Assembly: GCF_026212465.1 (NCBI RefSeq)
Contig: NC_080052.1
Span: 12,252,121-12,316,120 of the forward strand
DNA: 64,000 nt
Direction of reading: 5' to 3'
Source: Amaranthus tricolor
Lineage: Eukaryota; Streptophyta; Magnoliopsida; Caryophyllales; Amaranthaceae
Shown piece after piece: positions 40,201 to 51,938 of this stretch; position 1 is the stretch's first letter, and each line of letters starts with the position of its first letter. The position numbers were made by a program, and so were the translations under genes. Under the pieces are notes generated by a model. That model did not search any database. It saw only the letters and a program-made list of their open reading frames with translations, and had not been told where the DNA came from.

Positions 40201-41694
40201 ATGCGTGGGTGCTCATTGAGCAACGCCCTAGGAGCTGAAATGTAAGGAGTCCATTCCACCTGCATACAGGCCAAGTTAACAAATAAAAATAATGTAAACT
40301 TAAAAACATAGCTTATATTAAAGTGTGATGCGATGTACAATACCTGCGTTTCCGTCATGGAGTCTAGTATGCTACGGCACTCCCTCAGCCTATCCACCTC
40401 ATGACATGGTTTCTTCGTCGACCACATCTCCGCCCTTGTCTTGTTTGGCTCATCTGCTCGGCGAGGATGAGGGCGGAAAGCGGGAAAGTACTCATAGATC
40501 CATGTCTGCAGCAATGTGAGGCAGCCCGTAATGGTCTTGCAGCCAGCCCTAGATGCCATTCCGAGCTGCCGATACAAGTAGGCCAAGGTCACCGCACCCT
40601 AGGCGATCTCATGCTGATCAACGTTCACGGCAAGTATCGGGTGAAGTCGCATGCCGGTTCTGGTCTTATCCGCCAGCAAGGTAGAGCCGACGATAGCCAT
40701 GTAGTAGGCTGTCGTCTGCGTATCCATGGCCTGGGACTTATGACACAGCTACATCAGTTCAGCAACCTTCACGCAGCCGCAGATGAATGCACCTCTACGT
40801 CGAAGCTCATACATAGGCTCCCCGAACAAATTGGTGATACCGACCTCCCACTCCACCTCAGAAGGCTCATCCGGCAGAGAACCTTCAATAGCAATGCCTA
40901 GTATGCGTTGCACGTCGTGCAACATAATCGTCATTTCGCCCTATGGCATGTGGAAGGTGTTCGTATCCGGTTGCCACCTCTCCACGAACGTCGATATCAA
41001 AGCACAGTCAATGTGCTGGTGCATAATGTACGGTAGTCGGCCGAGGGAAGTGGCAGGTAGAACATCGTACAGCACATCGAACATACCTCAGTCCGATGAC
41101 GGCCTCCAACGGCCTCTTCCTACTACGGCATTCCAGAAGCGGAGGCGTACGCTTGGAGCCGTCGAAAATAAGTTTACCTATGTGCCCGCCATAGCTAGGG
41201 ATCAGTCGCATATTTGTCTGCTCCCCGGACTGGGGCGATGTGACTAACCAGTCCGTGCCAGCGGACTGTGAGCCCCTGCTCTCCCGTGGCGGCTCGTTTT
41301 CGACGAGACTACGTCCTACGCGCTCAGATGCGGCTGAAGAACTAGGGACGCCACGTGCAAATCTCCCGTCGTGCCCCCGGACAATAGTCCAGTCCACTGG
41401 CCAAAATTCAGGAGCTTCGTATTCAACATCGTCACTATCATTATCATAGTCACTGGAAACCCCCCAACTACTCTGAATGCTATTAGCCTGGTCCTTTACA
41501 GGGGTTCGCACAAGGTCCAGCACACTCGACCTTTGGGCAATATTGTGTCTGACAGCCTCTTCCTGCCTAGCCCTCCTAGCAGAACCCGTTACCCCCCTCT
41601 CATGCGGGTCCCCTCTGAGTAAGGTAGGCCTAGAATTATTTCCTCTCAACAAGTATCTAAAAAAACCCTTTTCCTTTTTTTGATTACCAGCCAT
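37273..41694 (-). pseudogene. Plant mobile domain (PMD) protein gene, split by a CACTA insertion
   Basis: Starts at 41694 (MAGNQKKEKGFFRYLL). Typical PMD words follow: FWPVDWTIVRGHDGRFARG, the frame-shifted LISTFVERWQPDTNTFHMP, GEMTIMLHDVQRILGIAI (about 40940-40890), then LAYLYRQLGMASRAG and WTPYISAPRALLNEHP. An intron at 40343-40260 and another near 37533-37432 have GT-AG ends. The last exon encodes FLNEWPSRFAPLARLPPL and ends at 37273. In-frame TAG codons at 40943-40941, 40751-40749 and 40601-40599, a frameshift near 41080 and the CACTA insertion at 37858-40162 make it a pseudogene. PMD proteins are associated with MULEs and with silencing-related plant proteins; a role here is unknown. Confidence 0.8.
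37858..40162. mobile_element. Non-autonomous CACTA element inside the PMD gene
   Basis: 2305 bp with perfect 14-bp ends CACTAGTGGAAAAA / TTTTTCCACTAGTG and the 3-bp target duplication CGA on both sides (37855-37857, 40163-40165). The subterminal regions are packed with TTTGCTGCGG and its complement CCGCAGCAAA in both orientations, at least a dozen copies. The interior (38300-39650) is AT-rich with no transposase. The PMD frame resumes on either side. Confidence 0.95.
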
Positions 41695-41829
41695 TTACTA
41701 CAATTTTTAATCATTTAAGTTTATTTTAATAATAAATGAACATAATCAAACGTTACGTTAAATTAACCACATGAAAAAAACAATAATTAATTAGCAACAA
41801 CAAAATTTAAATAATCATTACCAACAAAT

Positions 41830-42531
41830 ACAATGTTACAACATATTTATTATTATGATTATTAATAATATTATTTTAGTTAATTTTCTAAATTCAAAAT
41901 AATCATAATAATAATAATAATAATATTAACAAAAAAACAAAACATTAATAATAATCATAACAATAATAACACAAACAATAAATTTCATAACACTAATAAA
42001 AAAATCAATAATTAACAATAATAACAGTAATATTAACAAAGTTATTAATAATTATTATTATTATTATAACAAACATATTTAAAATAATAAATTAACAATC
42101 AAAAACAAAAAAAATTTTATAACAAAAATAATAACAATCACAACAATAATAACAATAACAATAAAATTAATAATAATAACAGTAAATAATAATAATAATA
42201 ATAACAATAATAATATAATTAAAAACAATAATAATTATTCTAAAACAAACGGAAAAAAATTTATGAATCGCCCAGATCTGTGCGATTCATAATTTTTTTT
42301 ATTATTTTTTTAAAATTAATTAAATTCAAAAAAAAACCAAAAAACATAACCAACAACAATAAAAAAACAGTATTCAAAATTATATAAAAAAGTTATTAAT
42401 AATTATTATTATTATAATAAACATATTTAAAATAATAAATTAATAATCAAAACAAAAATAAAAATTTTTAAATAAAAATAATAACAATCACCACAATAAT
42501 AACAATAATAATAATATTAATAATAATGACA

Positions 42532-42568
<37 letters not shown>

Positions 42569-42610
42569 TAATATAATTAAAAATAATAACAATTATTCAA
42601 AAATAAACGA
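41830..42610. repeat. AAT/AAC-rich low-complexity region in the MULE right arm
   Basis: Two partly similar AT-rich blocks (about 41830-42240 and 42310-42600), each followed by a GAATCGCCCAGAT word, point to an internal tandem duplication of roughly 360 bp inside the right arm. Confidence 0.75.
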
Positions 42611-42952
42611 AAAAATATAAATATTTTTTGAATCGCCCAGATTTGGGCAATTCACTACAGTTTTTTTTTTTAAAATTTAAATTAATTACATTCAAAAAGA
42701 AAATTACCTCGATTAATTTTTGGCGGATTGAACTTAGTTTTTGCTCCAAAAATTTGCTTTTGTAAGTTTGTTTTAAGTGTGGTAAGAAAAAATTTTAGTG
42801 AGATTGTGGTATATATAGAAAATTTTAAGTTCAGTGGCAAAATTGTAATGTTTTGAAAATCCAGGGGTAAATTCATAATTTCTTCAGGGGGTGGCGATAA
42901 AATGAAAAGGATGACGATATTTAAGGATCGGGTAATTTATATATGTAATCTA

Positions 42953-43942
42953 CAGATCAGCTATTAAACACTCAGTATATAATGGTTAGTTTAAATCACT
43001 GGTTGACCTCAACAAACAAAACATAGTTGCAATAATAAGAGGTAGATTCTTTGTTCTCTTTTTGACTCCCTTTAATATTTTATAAAGCAGTAACAAGCCG
43101 TAACTTTGTGATTAAATATATATTTAGAGCTGTCTAAACGAGTGTTCGGATCAGTTTCAAGGGGAGAAAAATTAGTTTGACTGAAATTCTGGTCGGTTCC
43201 AAATCAATTAGTGTTGTCATTTGGATCACTTCCGATTCATTTCGAGTCATGTTCAGTTTTGATGTTATTAAGTTACAAAATCGGTTGTGTAATTTGTTTA
43301 GGGTAGATTGAGTAGACATCGGTTATGAATTATTTATTTTCACCACAAAAAATGATGAAACATCGACTGAAGGCACCGACCGACAACAAAATAGTCGGAA
43401 TTTTCAAACTAACTTACTGACTACCAAAAGTCAGTCGGAAATTCCGACTACCTACTAAACAAAAAATGGTAGGAAGTTTCGACTGAATACCGATCGTTGC
43501 TCTAGTCAGTATTTACCAACCGCATGTTTTGGTCGATATTTAGTCGGAAAATGTGGAGTAGGATGATTAGTCGGTGTTCAATCGGTGAATAGTCGGAAAG
43601 ATATATTTACAATTTTCCAACAACCGTCTTTTTCCACCTCTTTTCCTCTATAAATACCCTCAACTTTAACTAAACGCACTTCACTCACTCTCTCAAAACT
43701 TTCTTCTCTCTGTTATAAACAATTTAATTTTTTTTACAACAATATCATACAAGTTTTCCACACAACATGAAGGCATGTTATTTCTATAAATGTCATAATT
43801 GTATTATTTATTATTTCAAATATACTTTATGTTATATTTATTATTTATTTAATTAAACAAAATTATAAGAAGGTTTTTGGTGCAGCTGTTTATTCTTGAT
43901 ATAAGTGCCTACTAGAAGTAGTAGATTTTCTCTTAATTATAT
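42953..43942. other. Inter-element DNA with CACTA-like left end and a TATA-like promoter
   Basis: 43340 begins CACCACAAAAAATGATG, similar to a CACTA terminus. It is followed by many AGTCGGAAATTCCGACT words in both orientations to about 43610. CTATAAATACC at about 43650 then precedes a pyrimidine-rich CTCTCTCAAAACTTTC stretch, resembling a promoter and leader on the plus strand. Related AGTCGGAAATT words reappear at 49870-50065, beyond the next CACTA element, so this may be the left part of an older element. 42953-43330 shows nothing recognisable. Confidence 0.45.
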
Positions 43943-45246
43943 CATTACTAAAAAACACGGAGCTTTTAGACGGAAAAACTATGGTTTTTTTCGACGGTTT
44001 TAACCGTCAAAAACTATATTTTCGACGCTTGACGAAGCATCTAAAAAACTACAGTTACAAATTTTAGATGCTTTTTTCTCAATTCTTTTTCCAGTGGATG
44101 TTATATCTATTTTCTGACGCTTTTTACTGTGGGGAAAAAGATTTCCCGCCTTACATCCATACCACAATTTCACGTTTTTAGACGCTTTTTTGTGTAGAAA
44201 TGCTGATTTTTTTAGACCCTTTTTCATGTGGATAGTGCTTAATATTTTAGGCGCTTTTATATGTCTAAATGAAAATAAAACCTTTTAAAGCCCTTGATAT
44301 CTAGATATATGCTTTTGACATTTACAAGCGTTGAAAATGTATTTATTTTCCATTCTACATTAAATTCATCAAAGATACATAATTACTAACGAATATCATA
44401 CTAAATCAATCATATCCACAAAAGTATTAGCATTTGATATTCATATACGCACATACATTCGCTGATGTAGCTTTGACCTTAAGTTGTAGCTTGGTCAAAA
44501 AAGTCCAAACAACATAGGTGCCTAATTTGATCAACATTCACATACACATATATTTATCGATGTTTAAGAGAGCAAAATTTAAAAGTTAAAAGTTTGTCAA
44601 AAGATGATTTGTTGGTTATAACATGAACATCAGCTGCAAAAATCTACAACAAATCAAACAAAATGCACAAACTTTAGCCAAAATACATACTACCCGTTTG
44701 TGATTCAAGGCCAACAATTATTTTCAAATATGAGATTACCTCAATTACCAAACTCCCCATGAATATATAAAACTTTATATAAGTCATTATCATATCTACT
44801 TCATCCAACTGTAGTAATATCAAATTATAATAATAAAGAATGTTTAATGCATACCCAAACCGTTTTAATGATCCTTTGCTTGTAATGATTATCAACACGC
44901 TTCCAATTTTGTGCTCCAAGTGGACAAAAGGTTCCATCTTTTGACAATTCAGACAGAAAATGAACAAGTACAAGTCCCCCCTTCAAATTGGTTGAGTATA
45001 TTCATTAAAATGAACAATGATCCTTCTTCCTGATGGTAAGCACCAAACATGCTTAGCAACTATAGTCCCCTCTATTATTTCTAATTTGGGAGGCTCATTC
45101 TCTGTTGTCTTTGCTCAATCAAAAAAACAGTTAATAATAAATACACAATTTGTATCAAATATGCATATTATGATCATTCAAGTATGTATACCTTCTACTT
45201 GGACAACCTCATCAGGATCCACATCTATATTTTCTTTCCAATGAAC

Positions 45247-45603
45247 ATCTATATTAGTTGAGGTATTAAAGGTTCGAGACATAAACCTCTTATTAAGAGG
45301 TAAAGCTTTGGGATCATGTTTTTTGGTAACTGTAGGTACCAAGCTAGTAGCGGGATCTTGTGCTGGAGTATTAGTTGAGGTCTTGAAGGTTCGAGACATA
45401 AACCTCTTATCAAGTAGTAAAGCTTTGGGATCATATTTCTTGGTAACTGTAGGTACCAAGCTAGTAGCGGTATCTTGTGTTGGAGTATTAGTTGAGGTGT
45501 TGAAGGTTCGAGACATAAACCTCTTATCAAGAGGTAAAGCTTTGGGATCATATTTCTTGGTAACTGTAGGTACCAAGCTAGTAGCGGTGATGAAACCTAC
45601 AGT
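45247..45603 (-). repeat. Three tandem copies of a 117-bp (39-codon) unit
   Basis: The period is 117 bp, so all units keep the same minus-strand reading frame (open 45630-45178). The unit reads in part SLVPTVTKKYDPKALPLDKR and FMSRTFNTSTNTP. Units differ at only a few positions. The frame lies between the CACTA left end and the transposase remnants. No family was recognised. Confidence 0.9.
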
Positions 45604-45779
45604 AACAACGAAAAGATGAGAATGGGTCATAATTATAAATTAAAATTAGACAAGGAATTAAATTAAAAGCAAAGTAAAAATATATAAACAAGATCAAATA
45701 AAAATAACATAGAAGAGCAACCACTAAGAGAGATCAAATAGATTATCATATCTAAAAAAACACATGAATAGTTGATTTC

Positions 45780-48050
45780 ATCAAACTTCAAACAAGTCCC
45801 TAGGCTTAGTTTCAATTACATAATTCCAACCATTTTTTTATTTATCTTTAACATAAAAAACTTGTGTTGCTTGACTAGAAATAATAAACAGCTCATCCGT
45901 TAGATATCGGCCCATGTGAATCAACTTTGAGAAGCTCACTCGAGTTCTAGAACCCAATATATTCTATCCCAGTTACTATGTCTACCCAATCACAACGATA
46001 CACCACGACTTTATAGGATCCAAGGTAGTCAATTTCAAGTATATCTATTAATCATAGTACTTATTTCCATCGGCTTCCACCATGACACCACTATTTTGAG
46101 TTTTACGAGTTCTTTCACTAGCAAATGTCTAGAACTTGAAACCATTAATCATATGAACCTTCATTCTTTTAGCATATAGACTTGGACCATAACCAATGCT
46201 ATCAACAATCTTCCTCGGGATTGGCCTCATCAATATTTGGTACCTACATAAAATATATTGTTCAAGTGGATGAATCAATAAAAAGTATAAACATTTACAT
46301 TTAGTTGATAAAATTTCTTAATCTATAACCTGCAACTTTAACCAATCTGGAAATTCCTCTAACTTCCATTTAATCACCAAATCATTAGTAACAGTAATTC
46401 TGTGATTCCCTTTGCTTCCGAGATAAGAATTCTCTGTGATTAAATAATACCTAAGTTAAGCACTTACCTTTCAAATGGTTGAAGTAACTCTTGAAATTGT
46501 GTTAGCACATAACGATGTATTTGCATCTTGCTCTTATGATTCAAATTAATCACTTTCACCTCCCCAACTGGTCGACCACAAGCATTGAACAAATAACTAG
46601 ATCCATTTTCATTATCATCATCGTTGCGACGTGGTCGACGCCTTCTAAATATCTAGAGCAAAAGGTAATTGTTACCTCAAGAATATAACCCTCGGCAATA
46701 GAACCTTCTGGTTGAGCTCTATTTCTCAAAAATGTTTTGAGATGGGCTACGTGCCCATAAAAAAGAAAACATTGTTATTAATAAAAGTAATAAGTTCTAA
46801 AAAGAGGCAGGAGTGCAATGTCAAATTATGTATACCTTTCAATTCGATACATCCATCAATAATGAACAGGTCCTCCGAGCTTTACCTCCTTGACAAGGTG
46901 AATTAACAAATGATCCATGATAGTGAAAAAAGAAGGAAGGAATTCAATCTTTATTCGGCACAAGACATCTATTATCTTGGACTATAAAGCATCAAGATAA
47001 TTAGGATCGATTTCCTTTTCACAAAGAGACTTAAAAAATGATGATAGATCATCAACAAGATCAATAACGATGGAGGCTTGAGATGATTTTAATGCTATTG
47101 GAAGGATATCTTGCATTAATATGTGGTTGTCATGACTCTTAAGATTCATAAGCTTCTTGTTTTTCAAGTTCACACATCTTGAAAGGTTTGAGCCATATCC
47201 ATCAGGAAATTTAATACTTGCCAAAACATGTAGGAATGACTCTTTACCTACCCCAGTCATACAATATGGGGCGAGTGGCATAATGAATTCATTGTCACTA
47301 TGACACTGTAGCCAAAAATGTGGCTTCACGTTTGTATTTTCAAAAAACATGCGATTAAATTCATCATCTTTACTTTTTCCATCCATGTTCATCAAAGTTC
47401 CAAGTAGATTAATGATTTATCCGGCCACTTGAACAAGCACTTAAGGTGAAAAAGGTGCAAGATGAGTGATAGCTTTGAAAAGGAAGTCCAACCTTCATAA
47501 AGAGGTTCATTGGAAGCTTTATAAAGCTTGCTAAATTTGACTTCTTCAAAAGAAGAGTTCACATCAGATTGTTGAGTAGGAAATTCATCAAATTCACATT
47601 GAAATTTAGGTTTCTCTATTGTCTCATTAGCTAACCCCTCATCATTATGTTCACTACCAAACTCATGGTCACCTAAAATATTTGACCCAAAAGCATCTTG
47701 AAGTAACCCCGATATATCATCTTAACCTAAGTTTTCTGATTCATTGGAAGCTATAAATGAAATCCCTTTTTGATTACACACATTCTCCACAACAGTCATA
47801 GGTCCATGAAATATCCAATTCTTGTATTCTTTATAAAACCCTTTAAACAAACTGTGTCTTTCAACCTCCTCTAGTGGTAAGATTTTTTTTCTATCAATTT
47901 GACACTTGCAACAAGGGTATCTAATGAAACCATTTTGTGTCCCTTTCTTTGCAAATTCCATAAAGTCACTAACCCCCTTCACATAAGCTTCTGTATTTCT
48001 TGGTTTATTTATCCAACTCTTATCAATATATTGAGACATCCTATGCATAT
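45780..48050 (-). pseudogene. CACTA transposase (TNPD-type) remnants
   Basis: From right to left (5' to 3'): a transposase-associated domain, IDKSWINKPRN with YPCCKCQIDRK (about 48035-47740); then a part with KFPDGYGSNLSRCVNLKNKK and LKSHDNHILMQDILPIAL (47250-47080); then a DUF4218-like LPSFFTIMDHLLIHLVKEVK and GPVHY (about 46960-46850); then RAQPEGSIAEGYILE; and a DUF4216-like YKVVVYRCDWVD (about 46000). The central DDE (Tnp2) domain that should lie between the first two parts is missing, since only about 330 bp separate them. The frame is broken many times. Confidence 0.85.
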
Positions 48051-48099
48051 TATATAATAGTAAGATTAAAAACTTCCATATGCATACAACTAACATATA

Positions 48100-48464
48100 C
48101 TCCCTCCGTTCTTTTTTGATCTTCCACTTTGGGGTTTTCACACATATTAAGGAAGATAGAATCTTTGGGTTGTAGTGGGTATTATTTTAGTTAAATAGTA
48201 GTGTGAAGTAATGATTGTATTGGAAGTATGAGGTTGTAGTGGATATTATTTTAATTAAATAGTAGTGTGAAGTAATGATTGTATTGAAAGTATGAGAGAA
48301 AAAATAATTATAAATAAAAGAAAAGGGGTACATTAAAAGAAAAGGGGGGTTTTAAGGGATAAAAGTGGGATAAAAACTTTCTAAAAATAGCAAGTATTCT
48401 AAAGTGAAAGAACTTTTGAAACTACCCATTATAGTAATGTCGAAGATCAAAAAAACGAAGGGAG
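48100..48464. mobile_element. Stowaway MITE inside the CACTA element
   Basis: 365 bp with good inverted ends: CTCCCTCCGTTCTTTTTTGA and, in reverse from the right, CTCCCTTCGTTTTTTTGATC, with a TA target duplication at 48098-48099 and 48465-48466. The CTCCCTCCGTT terminus is the classic Stowaway signature. Confidence 0.92.
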
Positions 48465-48469
48465 TAGAT

Positions 48470-49420
48470 GATTAATCACTCTAACAAATCAATATCAATT
48501 AAATCATTGCATAATTGAGTGCAACCCATAAAGATATAGATTTTGAAGCACATAAACATGTAAAACCCCAAATACAATTATCATGAATAATTAAACTATA
48601 AATGCAAGCATAGACTACCACAATTTAACACATCACATGAATTTGAAGAAAGAACCTCAAAACCTATTATCATGAAGAATCAAACTATAAACATGTAGCT
48701 TTGGTGCAGGCCATATTCGGGCTGGTTTGGGTAATTTTTTCAACCATGAAAACTCCACAATTTAACCCATCACAATATCCAAACAAACTCCACTTAAAAT
48801 TAAAAGCCCTAATACAAAAAAAAATCAATAATTTACAATAAATTTACGAGAAAAAAGAAAAAAAAATATACCAGTACAACAATTTACAAGAAAAATATAC
48901 CAGTACAACAAATTACAAGAAAAAAACGAAAAAAAAATTAAGAACGTACCTGCAGCTACAGGACCGCTGGTTTCAATGGAGGGGATCGGAACTGCTACAG
49001 GAAATTTATAGTCAAAAATTTACAAGAAATATACCAGAAAAAAGTAAAGAAAAAACGCCCAAACACAACTTAACACATATAAAGGGCTGGTATAGAAATT
49101 TACAAGAAAAAAAGAAAAAAAAATCAGAAAACGTACCTGCTATGGCGCGCTGCTGCGGGTACGGAGGAGACTGCTACAGGCCGCCGGTTTTAATGGAATG
49201 GAACTGCTACAGGACCGCCGGTACAAGGGGGATAGATCTGCTCTGGGACGCCGGAGAAGGGAGTTGCTGTTAGGGATTAGACCAAGTTACTGTGTGCGTG
49301 AGAGGGAAAAGGAGAGGGAGAAGGGAGTTAGCTCTTAGGGTTAGAACATAGAAGCGGGTTTTTGAAATTTTTAGGAACTTGAAGAGGCGGTTTTTTTTTT
49401 TTTTTTTTTAATAATTTTTT
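48470..49420. other. 5' region of the CACTA element
   Basis: AT-rich sequence without coding features. A GC-richer block (48950-49330) contains repeated CTGCTACAGGACCGCCGG-type words, which may be part of an upstream leader or promoter on the minus strand. Confidence 0.5.
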
Positions 49421-49554
49421 GGACGCTTTTAATAATTTATGTCAACGTATTTAAATGTCGAAAATAAAGCGTCTAAAATCTCCGTTTTTGTTTAAACAGT
49501 TACTCAACTGTCTAAAATAATGTCTATAAATACTCCATCTTTTTAGTAGTGTAT

Positions 49555-50065
49555 AAAAATATGTTAGAAATGTTGAAAATTTGTTCCTCAATTTGAGGAA
49601 TTCAACATTATATTCTTTATTTATATTAATACTTACTTGCTAGTTGCAACAATCGATTTTTTCATAAAGATTAAAAAAATTTAATTACTCAAAGTACTAA
49701 AATTTGGTTGTTGCAATGTATTAGCATAAGTAAAGTTTACAATACTGGATTTTCTCATATTTGAGAAACATATATTCAACATTTCTTCTTTTTTATAATG
49801 CATAGTAAAGTATAAATAAGGGAAAAACTACTACTAATAAGTACTTATAATTATCACACAAAAAATGGTCGGACTGAAAAACTCATTAAATGTTTTTTAA
49901 TAATTTATCGTTCATTTATCGATTGGTTTTCAGTCGGAAATTCAAAATTCAAAATTCAAAATGCCAATTGTGGTCAAAAAGCACTGTTAGTGAGTCAAAA
50001 GTAGTCAAAAAGCACTGTCAATTAGTACAATGCATACCGACTGTTTTGCGACTAAATTTCAGTCG
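49555..50065. other. Older CACTA-like sequence right of the TAT-flanked CACTA
   Basis: CACACAAAAAATGGTCGGAC (about 49857) and AGTCGGAAATTC, CGACTAAATTTCAGTCGC words match the subterminal style at 43340-43610. The stretch ends abruptly where the gypsy reading frame begins near 50066. Confidence 0.4.
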
Positions 50066-51938
50066 CTAGTTATAGACAGCACGTCTGAATATCTTGTGTA
50101 TAGTGATGCCTCGAAAAATGGGTTAGGGTGTGTGTTGATGCAAGATCGAAAGGTTATTGCTTATGCATCAAGACAACTTAAATCGCATGAAGTCAATTAT
50201 CCGACTCATGACCTTGAACTAGTAGCCATTGTCTTTGCCCTGAAGATTTGGAGACATTACTTGTATGGAGTGAAGTGCAAAATTTATACTGACCATCAAA
50301 GCTTGCGATACTTGTATACACAACAAAATTTGAACATGAGATAACGAAGGTGGCTAGAGTTGATTAACGACTATAACGTGGAGTTTAATTACCATGAGGT
50401 AAGGCCAATGTGGTCGCTGATGCTTTGAGTAGAAAGACCAGTCATTCCTTAGCTTCCTTGACTGTTCCTAGAGAGTTGCAGAGAGACATGGAAGGATTGA
50501 ATCTCAAGATTGTACAACATGGGGAGCTAGAGTCCCGGTTAGCAGCCTTATCCATCCGACCTTCAATTTTTGAGGAAATTTTAATAAAGCAAGTGACTGA
50601 CTCCTTTATGGAGAAAACGAGAGAGCAAGTTAAAGAAAAGAAAGTTGAAGGATTCATGAAATTCGAGGATGGTAGCATTCGATATAAGGGTCGATGGTGT
50701 GTACCTTCTACTTGCACAGAGCTTAAGGAGAAGATATTGACAGAGGCTCATAGCTCAAAGTATTCTATTCATCCAGGAGGAGATAAGATGTATCAAGACT
50801 TGAAGTAGACATTTTGGTTTCCAAGTGTTTGACCTGTCAGAAGGTAAAGAGCGAGCATAAGAGGTCTGCAGGCTTACTCCAACCTTTGGATATTCCTGTA
50901 TGGAAATGGGATGACATATCCATGGATTTTATTTTGGGTTTACCAAGGACTAAGTCAGGAAATGATACGTTATGGGTGATCGTGGATAGACTCACCAAGA
51001 GTGCTAAGTTCATTCCGATGAATAATCAGTGGGATATGGATCAGTTGGCTCGAGCTTACCTTAAGAACATTGTACGATACCACGGTGTCCCTAGATCTAT
51101 AGTGTCTGATCGTGATACTAGATACGTGTCGAAATTTTGGGAAGCATTTCAGAAAGCTTTGGGTACAGAACTTCTTAGGAGCACATCTTTTCACCCGGCT
51201 ACTGATGGGCAAACTGAACACACGAATAGGACACTTGAAGATATGTTGCGAACAGTAGCTTTGGATAGGCAAGGATCTTGGGATGAGTGCCTAGACATGG
51301 TGGAATTTTCATACAATAATAATTACCAGACAAGCATCCAGATGACACCTTTTGAAGCTTTGTACGGTCGTCGTTGTCGTAATCCAGTATGTTGGGACGA
51401 TTTCAATGAATCTGTCACTCTAGGACCGACTATGTTAGAGGAGATGACTGATCAAGTAAAAATGATTCGAGAAAGACTTAAAGCGGCCCAGGATCGACAA
51501 AAGTCCTACGCAAACCTTAAGAGGAGACCTGATGAGTTCGCCGTAGGGGATTACGTGTTTATGAGAGTTTCACCGATGAAGGGAGTTATGAGGTTTAGCA
51601 AGAGGGGGAAGTTGAGCCTATAGTTTATAGGACCTTATGAGGTCACAGAGAAGGTAGGAAAGGTCGCTTACAGACTAGCATTACCTAATGAGTTGGGTAA
51701 GGCCCATGACGTGTTTCACATTTCGCAATTGAAGAGATATGTTCCCGATAAATCTCATATGCTAGATCCCGAGCCCTTAGACCTTGATGAGAATTTATCT
51801 CATGAAGAGAAGCCTATCAAGATCTTTGATTCTAAGGTGCGTAGTACGAGGAGAAAAGATATAAAGATGGTGAAAGTTCTATGGGCTAACCAGCGCAAAC
51901 AGGAGGCAACGTGGGAAACTGAGGACTCCCATGCGTAA
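50066..51938 (+). pseudogene. Tekay/Del-type gypsy pol remnant: RNase H, integrase, chromodomain
   Basis: Truncated at its 5' end: gag, protease and most of RT are missing. RNase H begins [18 protein letters not shown]. Next, WLELINDYNVEFNYHE and VADALSRKTSHSL are joined by a one-base frameshift near 50400. Integrase follows with CLTCQKVKSEHKRS, DFILGLPRTKSGNDTLWVIV, SDRDTRYVSKFWEAFQ and TDGQTEHTNRTLEDMLRT. The C-terminus has FHISQLKRYVP and a chromodomain-like VKVLWANQRKQEATWETE, typical of the Tekay/Del chromovirus clade. Stops at 50342, 50806 and 51621 and a small deletion near 50810 show decay. Confidence 0.9.

Larger units (their letters stand above)
33838..42943. mobile_element. Mutator-like element (MULE) carrying transposase and PMD genes
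   Basis: About 9.1 kb. The ends are inverted relatives over roughly 100 bp: left AACATCGCCACCCTTTTTAT then TTTTATTGTCACCCC, and right, read in reverse, AATATCGTCATCCTTTTCAT then TTTTATCGCCACCCC. ACTGCCACTGGACTT / TTGCCACTGAACTT also pair. Candidate 9-bp target copies TATAATCTA (33829-33837) and TGTAATCTA (42944-42952) differ at one base. The inside holds a MURA-type transposase (plus), a PMD-domain gene (minus), AT-rich microsatellites near both ends, and a nested CACTA element. Exact termini are uncertain by about 10 bp. Confidence 0.85.
43943..49551 (-). mobile_element. CACTA (En/Spm-type) transposon, degenerate
   Basis: 5609 bp. The left end reads CATTACTAAAAAACACGGAG and the right end, in reverse, CACTACTAAAAAGATGGAG. 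The 3-bp target duplication TAT is at 43940-43942 and 49552-49554. Subterminal words of the TAGACGCTTTT / AAGCGTCTAAA type recur near both ends (44000-44280, 49420-49520). The transposase remnants are on the minus strand, so the element's 5' side is at the right. A Stowaway MITE sits within it. Confidence 0.92.

Noticed and set aside
40325..41683. Several plus-strand frames opposite the PMD gene
   Set aside because: They are the antisense of a GC-richer coding region; only the minus strand shows PMD motifs and splice sites.
45248..45603. CRISPR-like array because of regular repeats
   Set aside because: The units are contiguous 117-bp direct copies without spacers, in plant transposon DNA.
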